In this document: positions 15,398-27,123 of the stretch, one piece after another
How positions within the stretch are numbered: position 1 is the stretch's first letter
How the letters are laid out: the number at the start of each line of letters is the position of its first letter
Source: Pseudonocardia acidicola
GTDB lineage: Bacteria > Actinomycetota > Actinomycetes > Mycobacteriales > Pseudonocardiaceae
Assembly (NCBI RefSeq): GCF_012911935.1
Contig: NZ_JAAXLA010000053.1
Location: 1 to 46,709, forward strand
Reading direction: 5' to 3'
Length of the DNA: 46,709 bases
Notes under the pieces: model-generated
The model's database searches: none
What the model saw: only the letters and a program-made list of their open reading frames with translations
What the model was told of the DNA's origin: nothing
Position numbers and translations under genes: made by a program

Positions 15398-16384
15398 TCA
15401 CATGACGGGCCGCCCGTGCCGCTCCCACGCGTACGGGTCGGTGGCCCCGCCGATGCAGTCGTCGCGGGCGAGGTCCCAGCCGGTTCGGCGCGTGCCGGCC
15501 CGGTAGGCGCTCTCGTAGAAGTCGAGCACAGCGGTCCGGGGCTCGGGCAGCGTCCGGGCGTCGTCGTAGCGGAGCACGGCGATGTGGCTGCCGTTGCGCT
15601 CGGCCCATCGCGCGCCGGCGGGTTGCAGCGGTTCGTCGGCGAGGCCGTCGGGTTCGGGGGAGGTGTAGGAGTAGAACGCCGGCTCCGGGAAGGAGTCGTC
15701 GCCGAACCAGAACCCGAAGCTGATCACCTCACGCGAATAGGCCTCCCGGGTGACCGGGTCGGTGGTCGGCGGGTGCTCGACGCGCCCGGCGCCGAACCGC
15801 GTGACGGCGATGTCGAAGGTGTGCCAGAAGTGGTGGACCGGGCTCGTCTTGCCCGACCAGCGTCCGGCGAACTCCTCCAGGAGCAGGTTCACCCGGCTCA
15901 GCACCCGCCAATACCGGGTGACCGCGGCCGGGTCGTAACCGGCGTGCTCGGTGTCCTCGGCGAAGGGCCGGGCGGCGTCGGGCAGGTCGAACGGCCGCGG
16001 GTGTGCGATCGCCACGTCCACGTCGACGGCCTCGAGCCCGCGGGCCAGCTCGGCGGTGAAGCCGGCCACCGACTGCCCGACCAGTGGAAAGGCGTGGCGT
16101 AGCCCGCTGACCGTGGTGATGTCGAGCCGATGGTCGAGGAAGTCGAAGTCGATCGTGAAGATCGGGTCGTCGCCCATCGGGCGGGTGGTGATCCCTCGCC
16201 CGGTCAGATGGAAGGGCACGTTCCACCAGTGGTTGCGCCGGTGGCTGGCGGCCAGCCGGATCTTGCCGACCACCTGCGCGAACCGGTGCAGGGTGGCCAG
16301 GCTGTCGCGCCAGGACGGGTAGGGGATCTCGGGGAACGCCGCAGTCGTCGCCCGGGACGCCCGGATCGGCGGTTCAACTGCCAT
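15398..16384 (-). CDS. DUF5996 family protein
   Basis: The 328-residue soluble protein carries the DUF5996 pattern: PSWRDSLATLHRFAQVVGKI, then RRNHWWNVPFHLTGRGITTRPM, PSPVHHFWHTFDIAVTRF-like central blocks (here SPVHHFWHTFDIA) and SYTSPEPDGLADEPLQPAGA near the C-terminus. The conserved His, Trp and Asp residues suggest an enzyme, but no function is established for the family. I chose the ATG at 16384. It stands alone, with about 200 bases on the upstream side and the operator region downstream. Confidence 0.8.
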   Translation of the reverse strand: MAVEPPIRASRATTAAFPEIPYPSWRDSLATLHRFAQVVGKIRLAASHRRNHWWNVPFHLTGRGITTRPMGDDPIFTIDFDFLDHRLDITTVSGLRHAFPLVGQSVAGFTAELARGLEAVDVDVAIAHPRPFDLPDAARPFAEDTEHAGYDPAAVTRYWRVLSRVNLLLEEFAGRWSGKTSPVHHFWHTFDIAVTRFGAGRVEHPPTTDPVTREAYSREVISFGFWFGDDSFPEPAFYSYTSPEPDGLADEPLQPAGARWAERNGSHIAVLRYDDARTLPEPRTAVLDFYESAYRAGTRRTGWDLARDDCIGGATDPYAWERHGRPVM

Positions 16385-16586
16385 GGCACGCCCCCTCCGG
16401 CGGCGAAGGCCGGGATCTCCGGCAGCTCCGCGGGCACCGCCCGGGGAGCTGCGCCACAATCGTACGGCCGTACGCAGCGGTCGCCCCTCACCGACGATGG
16501 CCTGCCCGGCGGCGGCTGACCAGGCGGCCGGCCCCCGTCACCGGGGCTCGGAAACGGGCCCCGGACGTCGGGCCGGGTCCCGCGGG

Positions 16587-17420
16587 TCACCCCGCGAGGA
16601 AGCCGAGCAGCTCGCGGTTGACCTCCTCGGCATGGGTCCAGCCGATGTTGTGCGGGCCCGCGGGGATCTCCACGAGCCGGGAGTCCTTGATCAGCGCGGG
16701 CAGCCGCCGGCCGGTGGAGTCGATGGGCAGGATGCGGTCCTCGGTGCCCTGGACCACCAGCACGGGGACGTCGATCTTCGGCAGGTCGCCGCGGAAGTCG
16801 GTCAGCCAGGTCGGGACGCACGCCCATGTGGCGTAGGCCGACGCGCCGGCACCGACGTTCCAGCTCAGCTGCCAGGCCTGGTCGCTGATCCGGGTGCCGC
16901 GGAACTTGTCGACGTTGTAGAAGTTGTCCAGGAAGTCCTTCAGGTATGCCGGCCGGTCGGCGATGACCGCCGCCATGATCTGGTCGAAGACGCTCTTGTC
17001 GACGCCCTCGGGGTTGTCGTCGGTCTTGAGCAGATACGGCGGGATGGGCCCGAGCAGCACCGCCGAGCGGACCCGGTCGGAGCCGCGGGTGCCCAGATAG
17101 TGGGTCACCTCGCCGGTACCCATCGAGAACCCGACCAGCGTCGTGTCGCGCAGGTCGAGGGTCTGCATCAGGGCGGTCAGGTCCGCGGTGAAGGTGTCGT
17201 AGTCGTAGCCGACGGTGGGCTGGCTGGAATCGCCGAAACCGCGGCGATCGTAGGTGATCACCCGGTGGCCGGCGTCGAGCAGGACCTTGAGCTGCTTCTC
17301 CCAAGAGTGCCCGCTGAGCGGATAGCCGTGGATGAGCACCACGGGCCGACCGCTGCCGTGGTCCTCGTAGTAGATGTCGATGTTGCCGGAGTTCTCCCGG
17401 CCGACGGTGATGAAGGGCAT
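16587..17420 (-). CDS. Alpha/beta hydrolase (non-heme chloroperoxidase-like)
   Basis: This 277-residue alpha/beta hydrolase has the oxyanion region VVLIHGYPLSG, the nucleophile elbow GFSMGTGE with Ser99, the acid in GTEDRILP and the His near GPHNIGWTH. The overall pattern (MPFITVGREN start, YYEDHGSG, ITYDRRGFGDSS) matches cofactor-free haloperoxidase/esterase relatives, which hydrolyse esters and form peracids. I preferred the ATG at 17420 to the one at 17432 because family members begin at this point. It is monocistronic as far as can be seen. Confidence 0.88.
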   Translation of the reverse strand: MPFITVGRENSGNIDIYYEDHGSGRPVVLIHGYPLSGHSWEKQLKVLLDAGHRVITYDRRGFGDSSQPTVGYDYDTFTADLTALMQTLDLRDTTLVGFSMGTGEVTHYLGTRGSDRVRSAVLLGPIPPYLLKTDDNPEGVDKSVFDQIMAAVIADRPAYLKDFLDNFYNVDKFRGTRISDQAWQLSWNVGAGASAYATWACVPTWLTDFRGDLPKIDVPVLVVQGTEDRILPIDSTGRRLPALIKDSRLVEIPAGPHNIGWTHAEEVNRELLGFLAG

Positions 17421-17682
17421 GGGCTTCCCCATCGAGCACGTGCGGTGATCCGGCCGCCGGTTGACAACCGGAGACGGTGTCTTCGCGTGCGGGCATCCGC
17501 GTCGTGCGCGGCCCCGGTCTGCCGCCCGGCCATCGTCGACCACCCTCGACGGCGGTGTCTACGGACCGATGGCGGCAACCGACTCCGCTGTTCGCGCGCC
17601 GCGACGGCCCCCGGCCTGCACCGATCCGCGGCCCGGCCAGCGCTGGTCGAGCGGCCCCGTCAGCCGCCCCTGTCCGGGCTGA

Positions 17683-18138
17683 TCATGTTGGCGATGAACC
17701 GCGGGACGTTGTGACCGGCTCGTCCTCCGCAGACGGCGCGGTGGTCCATCCCGTGCTGCTGATCGTGTCCGCCTCGACGGTGATCAGCAGGCGGGTCTGG
17801 TCACGGCCTCCGTACCAGGGATACGGGCCACCCAGATACCGCTGAGCCAGTTTCTCGATGTGGTCGACCGCGCCGTCGGTCGTCACGTCCAGGACGTGGC
17901 CACGAACTGCGAAGTACCGGGCGGGGTCGGTCGGGTCGGAGACGGTCAGGGCCACCCGCGGGTCGCGTTCGATGTTTCTGATCTTCTGGTAGCCGGCGAC
18001 GCTGTTGATCAGGATGTGCTCACCGTCGGTGTCGACCCAGGTCTGCGTCAGTTGCGGGGAGCCGTCGGGCATCGACGTCGCCAGGTAGCAGGGACTGGAC
18101 CGGCGGAGCAGTTCGAGCAACCCGGGAGGCAGGTCCAT
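17683..18138 (-). CDS. PPOX-fold (F420- or FMN-binding) protein
   Basis: The 151-residue protein has the split-barrel pattern of the pyridoxamine 5'-phosphate oxidase-like, F420-dependent family: CYLATSMPDGSPQLTQTWVDTDG, then ILINSVAGYQKIRNIERDPRVALTVSDP in the middle, and DHIEKLAQRYLGGPYPWYGG before the last strands. Such proteins bind F420H2, FMN or heme and act as reductases or cofactor carriers. The ATG at 18138 has an AGGAGA site 9 bases upstream. Neighbours give no pathway. Confidence 0.85.
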   Translation of the reverse strand: MDLPPGLLELLRRSSPCYLATSMPDGSPQLTQTWVDTDGEHILINSVAGYQKIRNIERDPRVALTVSDPTDPARYFAVRGHVLDVTTDGAVDHIEKLAQRYLGGPYPWYGGRDQTRLLITVEADTISSTGWTTAPSAEDEPVTTSRGSSPT

Positions 18139-18337
18139 GTTCGAGGTTCTCCTGTCGGCTCGTGCACGCGACGCCCATCGTGCCGGTGGGGCCGGGGACT
18201 GCCGTCGCCGGGACCGGCGTCCGTACCTGGTGGCGGCCGCGAGCGTGTTCGTACTGCTCGGCATCGTCGCGACCCGGAGCACCGCCGGCGGCGACGCCGG
18301 GAGTCGCACGACGCCGCCGCAACGACCGCGGGTCACG

Positions 18338-19204
18338 TCACAGCGTCGGGCGGCAGGTGGCCCGCACGGCCCTCCGCCGGTTCGCCGCATACCGGACGGC
18401 CGCGACCCCGAGACCGGCGGCCAGGCCGATCGGCAACGGCGACCACCAGGCGCCGACGCTGCCGCCGACGGCCGCGTACACGAAGGCCACACCCACCGCG
18501 AGCAGCGCCCGGAAGCCCAGCGAATCGGTCCGCGTTCCGGCCGTCCCCGCGCCGCGGCGCACCGTCACAGCGGCCACCGCGAGGCCGAGGAGCAACCCGA
18601 GCACGTGCCCCACGGCCGTGAAGCTGGGCGCCGCGATCAGGGCGGTCACGGCGACGGCCGAGCACCCGGCCGCCCAGGGGAACCGGTACCGGGCCGGCAG
18701 CACGGCGGTCAGGGAGCCGAGTACGGCGGCCGCGCCGTAGCTGACCCCGACGTCGTCGGCGCCGCTCAGGCTCGCCGGCAACCACGACCCCTCGATCCCG
18801 ATCACCAGCCCCACCGCCACCAGCGCAGTCGCCCCGACATGGCCCAGCGCGAACGTCGTGACGAGCCGGCGGCTCCCGAGGGCGAACTCGGCCGCGGCGA
18901 GCAGCGCGCCGACCCCCGCCCACCACAGCCAGCTCGGCGGCTCGTCGGTGACGAACGCGCTGGTCACCAGCGTGACGAGATCACCCCTGCTGAGGTTGTC
19001 CAGGTTGGTGCTCGCGGCCAGGATCACGTGCGCCTGGGCGCCGGGCCGCAACGACGCCAGCAGCGTCGCGACGACCGCCGAGGTCAGGAGGTAGGACACC
19101 GTCACCGGCAACCGGGTCACGCCGACGGCCAGCGCAGCGATCGGCGCGAGACGCCGACGGCCGTCGGGACCGACCACACGTGGCGGGACGGCGGTCATCG
19201 TCAT
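18338..19204 (-). CDS. Rhomboid-like membrane protein
   Basis: This 288-residue protein has about six hydrophobic helices. The rhomboid dyad appears present: Ser in DDVGVSYGAAAVLG and His in FTAVGHVLGLLLG. The N-terminal RLPVTVSYLLTSAVVATLL helix fits the actinobacterial rhomboid-like family. Active family members cut transmembrane segments of partner proteins, but the GVSYG form differs from the classic GxSG, so activity is uncertain. The ATG at 19204 follows an AGAGGAA site; an ATG two codons later is possible. It shares no operon with neighbours; acn is separated by a terminator. Confidence 0.8.
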   Translation of the reverse strand: MTMTAVPPRVVGPDGRRRLAPIAALAVGVTRLPVTVSYLLTSAVVATLLASLRPGAQAHVILAASTNLDNLSRGDLVTLVTSAFVTDEPPSWLWWAGVGALLAAAEFALGSRRLVTTFALGHVGATALVAVGLVIGIEGSWLPASLSGADDVGVSYGAAAVLGSLTAVLPARYRFPWAAGCSAVAVTALIAAPSFTAVGHVLGLLLGLAVAAVTVRRGAGTAGTRTDSLGFRALLAVGVAFVYAAVGGSVGAWWSPLPIGLAAGLGVAAVRYAANRRRAVRATCRPTL

Positions 19205-19343
19205 CTCGGCGGTTCCTCTCCCGAGCGGGTCACCTGCTGCGCACCTCCGAGTACAGCCCATCCTGCTATGCGCATGCTGTGCGCAATCGGGCGAACCCAC
19301 AGCGAATTCCCAGCTCGGGGTCTGAGACGGCCCGGAAAACGCC

Positions 19344-19374
19344 GACGGCGGGCACCCGAGGGGTGCCCGCCGTC
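19344..19374 (-). terminator. acn terminator
   Basis: A perfect 14-bp stem (GACGGCGGGCACCC against GGGTGCCCGCCGTC) has a 3-base loop and lies 13 bases past the acn stop. On the minus strand it is followed by GGCGTTTTCC, a short T-run, making it the clearest intrinsic terminator of the window. Confidence 0.8.
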
Positions 19375-19386
19375 GTGCGGTGGCGC

Positions 19387-22191
<2,805 letters not shown>

Positions 22192-22385
22192 GATGGCTCT
22201 CCTCCTGGCGTGGTGGGCGCGTCTGTTCGGTTGCGGGGCAGTCTCGCGCACAGCACCCGGCGCGTCAGCGAGACCCCACTCGGGCCAAACAGTACGCCCG
22301 TCCTATTAGCGCGTCGACCGCAGGGGCCCTCACGGGCGAGGCGGGGCGGAGGGGGTGCCACCGGCTGCCCGGACCGGCTCGGGCG

Positions 22386-22483
22386 GGCGATTGGTGACCG
22401 TCGGGGATGCATCGGGTGAAATCTCCTACGGCTGATCGGAGTAGTCGCTCCCTCATGACTCCGCACCGTGTTGGCATTACGCC
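22386..22483 (+). ncRNA. Probable c-di-AMP (ydaO-type) riboswitch
   Basis: Within the 420-base gap upstream of the NlpC/P60 gene, the plus strand shows, in order, elements that resemble the ydaO/yuaA aptamer: GGGGATGC followed by ATCGGGTGAAATC, a hairpin CTCC...GGAG, TAGTCGCTCCCTCATGA, CTCCGCACC and GTTGGCATTAC. A possible closing stem is GGCG (22386) with CGCC (22480). The aptamer would lie about 130 bases before the gene start. Actinobacterial examples of this class precede cell-wall hydrolase genes such as rpfA and NlpC/P60, which fits. Assignment is by eye and needs a covariance-model check. Confidence 0.5.
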
Positions 22484-22611
22484 ATGTGGTGGAAGTTGCT
22501 CTGCGTTGCGCGTGTGGCTACCCGCTGTGTCGTCCCCCGACTGGCACAGTCGGCGCGGTTCGCGTGATCACCGGCGGGCCTGGCCCGGTCGGCGGCGGGA
22601 TGGAGGGATAC

Positions 22612-23925
22612 GTGCGGTCCGGACGCGCGGTTGTCGTACTGCTCGTGCTGGTCGCACTGCTCGGCGGCACCTCGACGGCGATGGCCCAGCCGCCGTCGCC
22701 GGCGCCCCCGCCGAACCCGAGCGACGGTGAGCTGCAGCGCAGCCGCGACGCCGTGTCCCAGCAGGCCGTGGCGGTCGGGCGGCTGACCACTCAGCTGGCC
22801 GACCTGGACAGCCGGGCCGAGGAGCTGAACATGCAGCTCGCCGGGCGCCGGGAGATCGCCAACCGGGCGCTGGTGGATATGCAGAACGCCCAGGACGCGG
22901 CAGTCGCCGCGACCCGCAAGGCGGAGGCCGCCCGCGTCGAGACCAATGCGGCGAGCGCGGCCATCGACGCGGCCCACCGGCAGTTCGACGACTTCATCGC
23001 CGTCCAGTACCAGCAGGCTCTCGGCGACGGGCCACTCGGCCTGCTGAACGCCGCCACCAGCCCGGACGATCTGCTGGACCGGGCCCAGCTGACCAACGTC
23101 ATCGCCCAGCAGCAGAAGCAGGCCCTGGACGGCCTGGAACGCGCGCGGGTCGACAAGGCCAACGCCGACTCGCGCGCGCGGGCCGCGCAGGAGGAGGCCC
23201 GGGCCCGTGCGGACCAGGCGCAGCGGGCCAAGACGGCCGCCGACGACGCGATGGCCCAGGCCGAGTCGGCGGCTCAGGCGCAGGCCGCCCAGCTCGCGGC
23301 CGTGCAGGCGCAGCGGGCCGGTGTGCAGAACCAGCTGGACGCGGCGCAGGCCGCGGACGCCGGGCTGCGCGGACAGCGCGCGCGGTTCCAGGAGTGGCAG
23401 CGCGAACAGCAGGCGGCGGAGGCGGCGCGGGAGCGGGCCGAGCAGCAGGCCGCGGCGAGCCGGGTCGCGTCGGCGGCCGGGTCACCGCGCGCCGCCGCCG
23501 GTTCCAGCAGCGTGCAGCGGGTCATCGACCGGGCCATGTCGCAGCTCGGGGTGCAGTACGCGTGGGGCGGCGGCACCGGGTCCGGCCCGTCGCTGGGCAT
23601 CCGCGACGGCGGGGTCGCCGACGAGTTCGGTGACTACCGCAAGATCGGCTTCGACTGCTCGGGGCTGATGATCTACGCCTTCGCCGGAGCCGGGATCTCC
23701 CTGCCGCACTACAGCGGCTACCAGTACACCTCCGGCCAGCAGGTGCCGGTCGCGCAACGGCGGCCGGGAGACATGCTGTTCTACAGCGACGGCGGGACCA
23801 TCGTGCACGTGACCCTCTACATCGGGAACGGTCAGATGATCGAGGCCCCGTACTCGGGCAGCCATGTGCGGGTCACCGCCGTGCGCACCAACGGCCTGAT
23901 GCCGTACGCCACGCGCATGCTGTGA
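22612..23925 (+). CDS. Secreted NlpC/P60 peptidoglycan endopeptidase (RipA-like)
   Basis: The 437-residue protein has a signal peptide (RSGRAVVVLLVLVALLGG to AMA), then a long Ala/Gln-rich coiled coil (about residues 45-300), then an NlpC/P60 domain. The catalytic Cys is in GFDCSGLMIYAF and the His in GGTIVHVTLYIG, with GDMLFYSDGG between. It should cleave the stem peptides of peptidoglycan during daughter-cell separation, as RipA/RipB do in mycobacteria, the syntenic genes. I chose GTG 22612 for its GGAGGG site 5 bases upstream. A riboswitch-like leader suggests control by c-di-AMP. Confidence 0.93.
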   Translation: MRSGRAVVVLLVLVALLGGTSTAMAQPPSPAPPPNPSDGELQRSRDAVSQQAVAVGRLTTQLADLDSRAEELNMQLAGRREIANRALVDMQNAQDAAVAATRKAEAARVETNAASAAIDAAHRQFDDFIAVQYQQALGDGPLGLLNAATSPDDLLDRAQLTNVIAQQQKQALDGLERARVDKANADSRARAAQEEARARADQAQRAKTAADDAMAQAESAAQAQAAQLAAVQAQRAGVQNQLDAAQAADAGLRGQRARFQEWQREQQAAEAARERAEQQAAASRVASAAGSPRAAAGSSSVQRVIDRAMSQLGVQYAWGGGTGSGPSLGIRDGGVADEFGDYRKIGFDCSGLMIYAFAGAGISLPHYSGYQYTSGQQVPVAQRRPGDMLFYSDGGTIVHVTLYIGNGQMIEAPYSGSHVRVTAVRTNGLMPYATRML

Positions 23926-24024
23926 GCCACGTCCGCCGGTGCAACAGGCCCGGACGTGGTCGAGTGCGGGCATTCCGGTTTCACCGCCGTCATACGGTGA
24001 TCGCGGTGTGATGGAGAGGTGAGC

Positions 24025-25065
24025 GTGCCGCAGTCTGCGTCCGACCAGCCCGATGGTGTCCCGAGCCCGGCGCGGGAGGGTGAGAAGCTCGAGCGGGTCG
24101 TGTTCGAGATCAAGCGGGTGATCGTCGGACAGGACCGGCTGGTCGAGCGGATGCTCGTGGGGCTGCTGGCCAAGGGGCACCTGCTGCTGGAGGGCGTGCC
24201 CGGAGTCGCGAAGACCCTGGCCGTGGAGACGGTGGCGACGGTGGTCGGCGGCACGTTCGCGCGCCTGCAGTTCACCCCGGACCTGGTGCCCGCCGACATC
24301 CTCGGCACCCGGATCTACCGTCAGGGCCGCGAGGAGTTCGACGTCGAACTCGGCCCGGTGGTGGCGAACTTCGTGCTCGCGGACGAGATCAACCGGGCGC
24401 CGGCCAAGGTGCAGTCGGCGATGCTCGAGGTGATGGCCGAGCGGCACCTGTCGATCGGCGGCCGGACCTTCCCGATGCCCGACCCGTTCCTGGTGCTGGC
24501 CACCCAGAACCCGATCGAGAACGAGGGCGTCTACCCGCTGCCCGAGGCGCAGCGCGACCGCTTCCTCTTCAAGATCATCATCGAGTACCCGGGCGTCGAG
24601 GAGGAGCGCGAGATCGTCTACCGGATGGGTGCCGAGCCGCCGGTGGCCCAGCAGATCATCGACCCGGCCGAGCTGTCCCGGCTGCAGCAGGTCGCGTCGC
24701 GGGTGTTCGTGCACCACGCGCTCGTCGACTACGTGGTGCGGCTCGTCGTCGCCACCCGCACCCCGGCCGACCACGGCCTCGGCGACATCGCCGGCTGGGT
24801 GTCCTACGGCGCCTCGCCCCGCGCCACCCTGGGGATCGTGGCGGGCGCGCGGGCGCTGGCGCTGATCCGCGGCCGCGACTACGTGCTCCCGCAGGACGTC
24901 CTCGACGTCGCGCCCGACGTGCTGCGGCACCGGCTCGTGCTGTCCTACGACGCCGTGGCCGACGCCGTGCCGATGGACCACATCATCTCCCGGGTGCTGC
25001 AGACCGTCCCGTTGCCGCAGGTCAGTGCGCGGCCGCAGTACAGCCAGGCGGGCACGCCGACGTGA
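24025..25065 (+). CDS. moxR: MoxR-family AAA ATPase
   Basis: This 346-residue MoxR ATPase is probably a chaperone working with the two following genes. The Walker A region is GVPGVAKTLAVETVA (GxxGxxKT), Walker B VLADEINRAPAKVQSAMLEV, sensor 1 LATQNPIENEGVYPLPEAQ and sensor 2 near GASPRATLGIV. The GTG at 24025 is preferred over 24019 because GGAGAGG is then properly spaced. Its stop overlaps the DUF58 gene. The set corresponds to Rv1479-Rv1481 of M. tuberculosis. Confidence 0.95.
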   Translation: MPQSASDQPDGVPSPAREGEKLERVVFEIKRVIVGQDRLVERMLVGLLAKGHLLLEGVPGVAKTLAVETVATVVGGTFARLQFTPDLVPADILGTRIYRQGREEFDVELGPVVANFVLADEINRAPAKVQSAMLEVMAERHLSIGGRTFPMPDPFLVLATQNPIENEGVYPLPEAQRDRFLFKIIIEYPGVEEEREIVYRMGAEPPVAQQIIDPAELSRLQQVASRVFVHHALVDYVVRLVVATRTPADHGLGDIAGWVSYGASPRATLGIVAGARALALIRGRDYVLPQDVLDVAPDVLRHRLVLSYDAVADAVPMDHIISRVLQTVPLPQVSARPQYSQAGTPT

Positions 25066-26015
25066 GTGCCGGGCCGCCCCGCGCCACGCCGCGGCGGGCC
25101 GCCGCCGCGCCGCCGTCGCTGCGCGACGGCCACATCGACGCTGCGCTGCGCACCCTGGAACTGACCGTGCGCGGCCGGCTGGACGGACTGCTGCAGGGCA
25201 ACCACCTCGGGCTGGTCCCGGGGCCGGGCAGCGAGCCGGGGGAGTCCCGGCCCTATCAGCCCGGCGACGACGTGCGCCGGATGGACTGGGCGGTCACCGC
25301 GCGCACCACCGAGCCGCACGTCCGCGAGACCATCGCCGACCGCGAGTTGGAGACCTGGGTCGTCATCGACCTGTCACCCAGCCTGGACTTCGGCACCGCG
25401 GCCTGCGAGAAGCGCGACCTCGCCGTCGCCGCGCTCGCCGCCGTCACCCACCTCACCCGGGGCGGCGGCAACCGCATCGGGGCATTGGTGGCGACCGGGG
25501 CGCAGACCGTCCGGATCCCGGCCCGCAGCGGCCTCGGGCACGCCCGCGCGCTGCTGCGCCGGGTCGCGGAGACCCCGCGCGCGCCGGAGGGCACCCGCGG
25601 CGACCTGACCGCGGCCGTCGAACAACTGCGCCGGCCGCCGCGCCGGCGCGGGCTGGCCGTGGTGATCTCCGACTTCCTCGGCGAGCCCGACTGGGAGCGC
25701 TCGCTGCGGGCGCTGTCGACCCGGCACGACCTGCTGGGCGTCGAGGTGCTCGACCCGCGCGAGCTGGAGCTGCCCGACATCGGCACCGTCGTGCTGGCCG
25801 ACCCGGAGACCGGGCGGCAACGCGAGGTCGTCACCACCCCGCTGCTGTGCCGCGAGTTCGCCGCCGCGGCCGCCGAGCACCGCGAGCGGGTGGCCGCGAC
25901 GTTGCGCCGCTGCGGGGCCGCACACCTGACGCTGCGTACCGACTCCGACTGGATCGCCGACGTCGTGCGGTTCGCGCTGACCCGCAAGCGGGCCTGGTCC
26001 GGGGGCGGCCGGTGA
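25062..26015 (+). CDS. DUF58 protein
   Basis: The 317-residue protein carries the DUF58 hallmark GEFHSR-like segment, here GESRPYQPGDDVRRMDWAVTAR, and the preceding LDGLLQGNHLGLVPGPGSEPG. The fold is VWA-like: VVIDLSPSLDFGTA and VVISDFLGEPDWE resemble metal-site loops. Family members act with MoxR ATPases and VWA proteins, probably in assembly or insertion of envelope or metal proteins. GTG at 25062 and its stop both overlap neighbours by 4 bases, so it is translationally coupled on both sides. Confidence 0.93.
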   Translation: MSAGPPRATPRRAAAAPPSLRDGHIDAALRTLELTVRGRLDGLLQGNHLGLVPGPGSEPGESRPYQPGDDVRRMDWAVTARTTEPHVRETIADRELETWVVIDLSPSLDFGTAACEKRDLAVAALAAVTHLTRGGGNRIGALVATGAQTVRIPARSGLGHARALLRRVAETPRAPEGTRGDLTAAVEQLRRPPRRRGLAVVISDFLGEPDWERSLRALSTRHDLLGVEVLDPRELELPDIGTVVLADPETGRQREVVTTPLLCREFAAAAAEHRERVAATLRRCGAAHLTLRTDSDWIADVVRFALTRKRAWSGGGR

Positions 26016-26995
26016 CCTTCTCCCACCCCTGGTGGCTGCTCGGGTTGCTGCTCGTGATCGCGCTGGTCGCCGGGTACCTGCTGCTGCTGCGCCGGCGCCG
26101 CCGCGACACCGTGCTGTTCACCAACCTGGCGTTGCTCGACACGGTCGCCCCGCGGCGTCCGGGCTGGCCGCGGCACCTGCCGGCCGCCGCGCTGATCGCG
26201 GCCGTGGCCGTGCTGACCGTCGCGCTGGCGGGCCCCGAGGCCGAGGCGAGGGTTCCCCGCAACCGGGCCACCGTCATGCTGGTCATCGACGTGTCGCTGT
26301 CGATGAAGGCCACCGACGTCGCACCGACCCGGCTGGCCGCGGCACAGGCCGCGGCCAAGGCGTTCGCCGACCAGCTCACCCCCGGGATCAACCTGGGCCT
26401 GGTGTCCTTCGCCGGCACCGCCGCGGTACTGGTCTCGCCGACCACCGACCGGGAGGCCGTCAAGCGCGCGGTCGACGGGCTGCGGCTCGCGGAGTCCACG
26501 GCCACCGGCGAGGCCATCTACGCGGCGATGCAGTCGATCGACAACTTCTCCCGGGCCGTCGCCGCCGCGGACGCGGCGGGGCCGCCGCCGGCCCGGATCG
26601 TGTTGATGAGCGACGGCAAGCAGACCGTTCCCGGTCCGGACGGGGAGAACGAGCCGCGCGGCTCGTTCACCGCGGCCCGCAAGGCCGCCGAGGCGAAGAT
26701 CCCGGTCTCGACCATCTCCTTCGGCACCGATTACGGCACGATCGAGATCGAGGGCGGCCGGACCCGCGTCGCGGTGGACGACGCGTCGATGCGCGAGATC
26801 GCCGCCCTGTCCGGCGGCCAGTTCTTCACCGCCGCCAGTGAGCAGGAACTCCGCCAGGTCTATGCCCAGCTCGGCGAGCAGATCGGCTACGAGGTACGCC
26901 GCGTCGACACCAGCCGCCCATGGCTGATCGCCGGCACCGTCCTGCTGGTCCTCGGCACCGCCACCGGCCTTCTCCTCGGCCGCCGCTTCCCCTGA
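26012..26995 (+). CDS. Membrane VWA-domain protein (BatA-like)
   Basis: The 327-residue protein has two N-terminal hydrophobic helices (WWLLGLLLVIALVAGYLLLL and LPAAALIAAVAVLTVALAG) and one C-terminal (LIAGTVLLVLGTATGLLL). Between them lies a von Willebrand A domain with an intact metal site: VIDVSLSM (DxSxS) near residue 94, a Thr in the ESTATGEAI region and LMSDGKQT. It corresponds to Rv1481 and should work with the MoxR/DUF58 pair at the membrane. The GTG overlaps the DUF58 stop. A dispersed repeat begins directly after its stop. Confidence 0.93.
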   Translation: MTFSHPWWLLGLLLVIALVAGYLLLLRRRRRDTVLFTNLALLDTVAPRRPGWPRHLPAAALIAAVAVLTVALAGPEAEARVPRNRATVMLVIDVSLSMKATDVAPTRLAAAQAAAKAFADQLTPGINLGLVSFAGTAAVLVSPTTDREAVKRAVDGLRLAESTATGEAIYAAMQSIDNFSRAVAAADAAGPPPARIVLMSDGKQTVPGPDGENEPRGSFTAARKAAEAKIPVSTISFGTDYGTIEIEGGRTRVAVDDASMREIAALSGGQFFTAASEQELRQVYAQLGEQIGYEVRRVDTSRPWLIAGTVLLVLGTATGLLLGRRFP

Positions 26996-26996
26996 C

Positions 26997-27036
26997 CGCG
27001 AGTCGGCACTTTCGGGATGGCGAGTCGGCACTTTCC
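26997..27036 (+). repeat. Dispersed repeat, two tandem copies
   Basis: CGCGAGTCGGCACTTTCGGG starts 2 bases after the VWA stop, and a second GCGAGTCGGCACTTTC follows 22 bases after the first. The 20-base unit recurs, inverted, at 38021-38040, again just after the 3' end of a gene and in the same sense as that gene. Confidence 0.8.
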
Positions 27037-27090
27037 GGTGAGTGGGCCCGGTGAAGGTGTGACCGTGGCCGACCCGGGCCGCGCGACGTG

Positions 27091-27116
27091 TCCGGTGCAA
27101 TCCGGTGCAATAGGGT
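27091..27116 (+). promoter_or_regulatory. fabG-inhA promoter with 10-bp tandem repeat
   Basis: TCCGGTGCAA occurs twice head to tail (27091-27110), directly followed by the -10 TAGGGT (27111-27116), 7 bases before the GTG at 27124. The transcript is probably leaderless. The repeats occupy the space just upstream of the -10, where a regulator or extended -10 contact could lie. Confidence 0.5.
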
Positions 27117-27123
27117 GGCCGCC

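Noticed and set aside
26997..27036. CRISPR array
   Set aside because: Only two similar units separated by a few bases, no spacers of even length and no cas genes.
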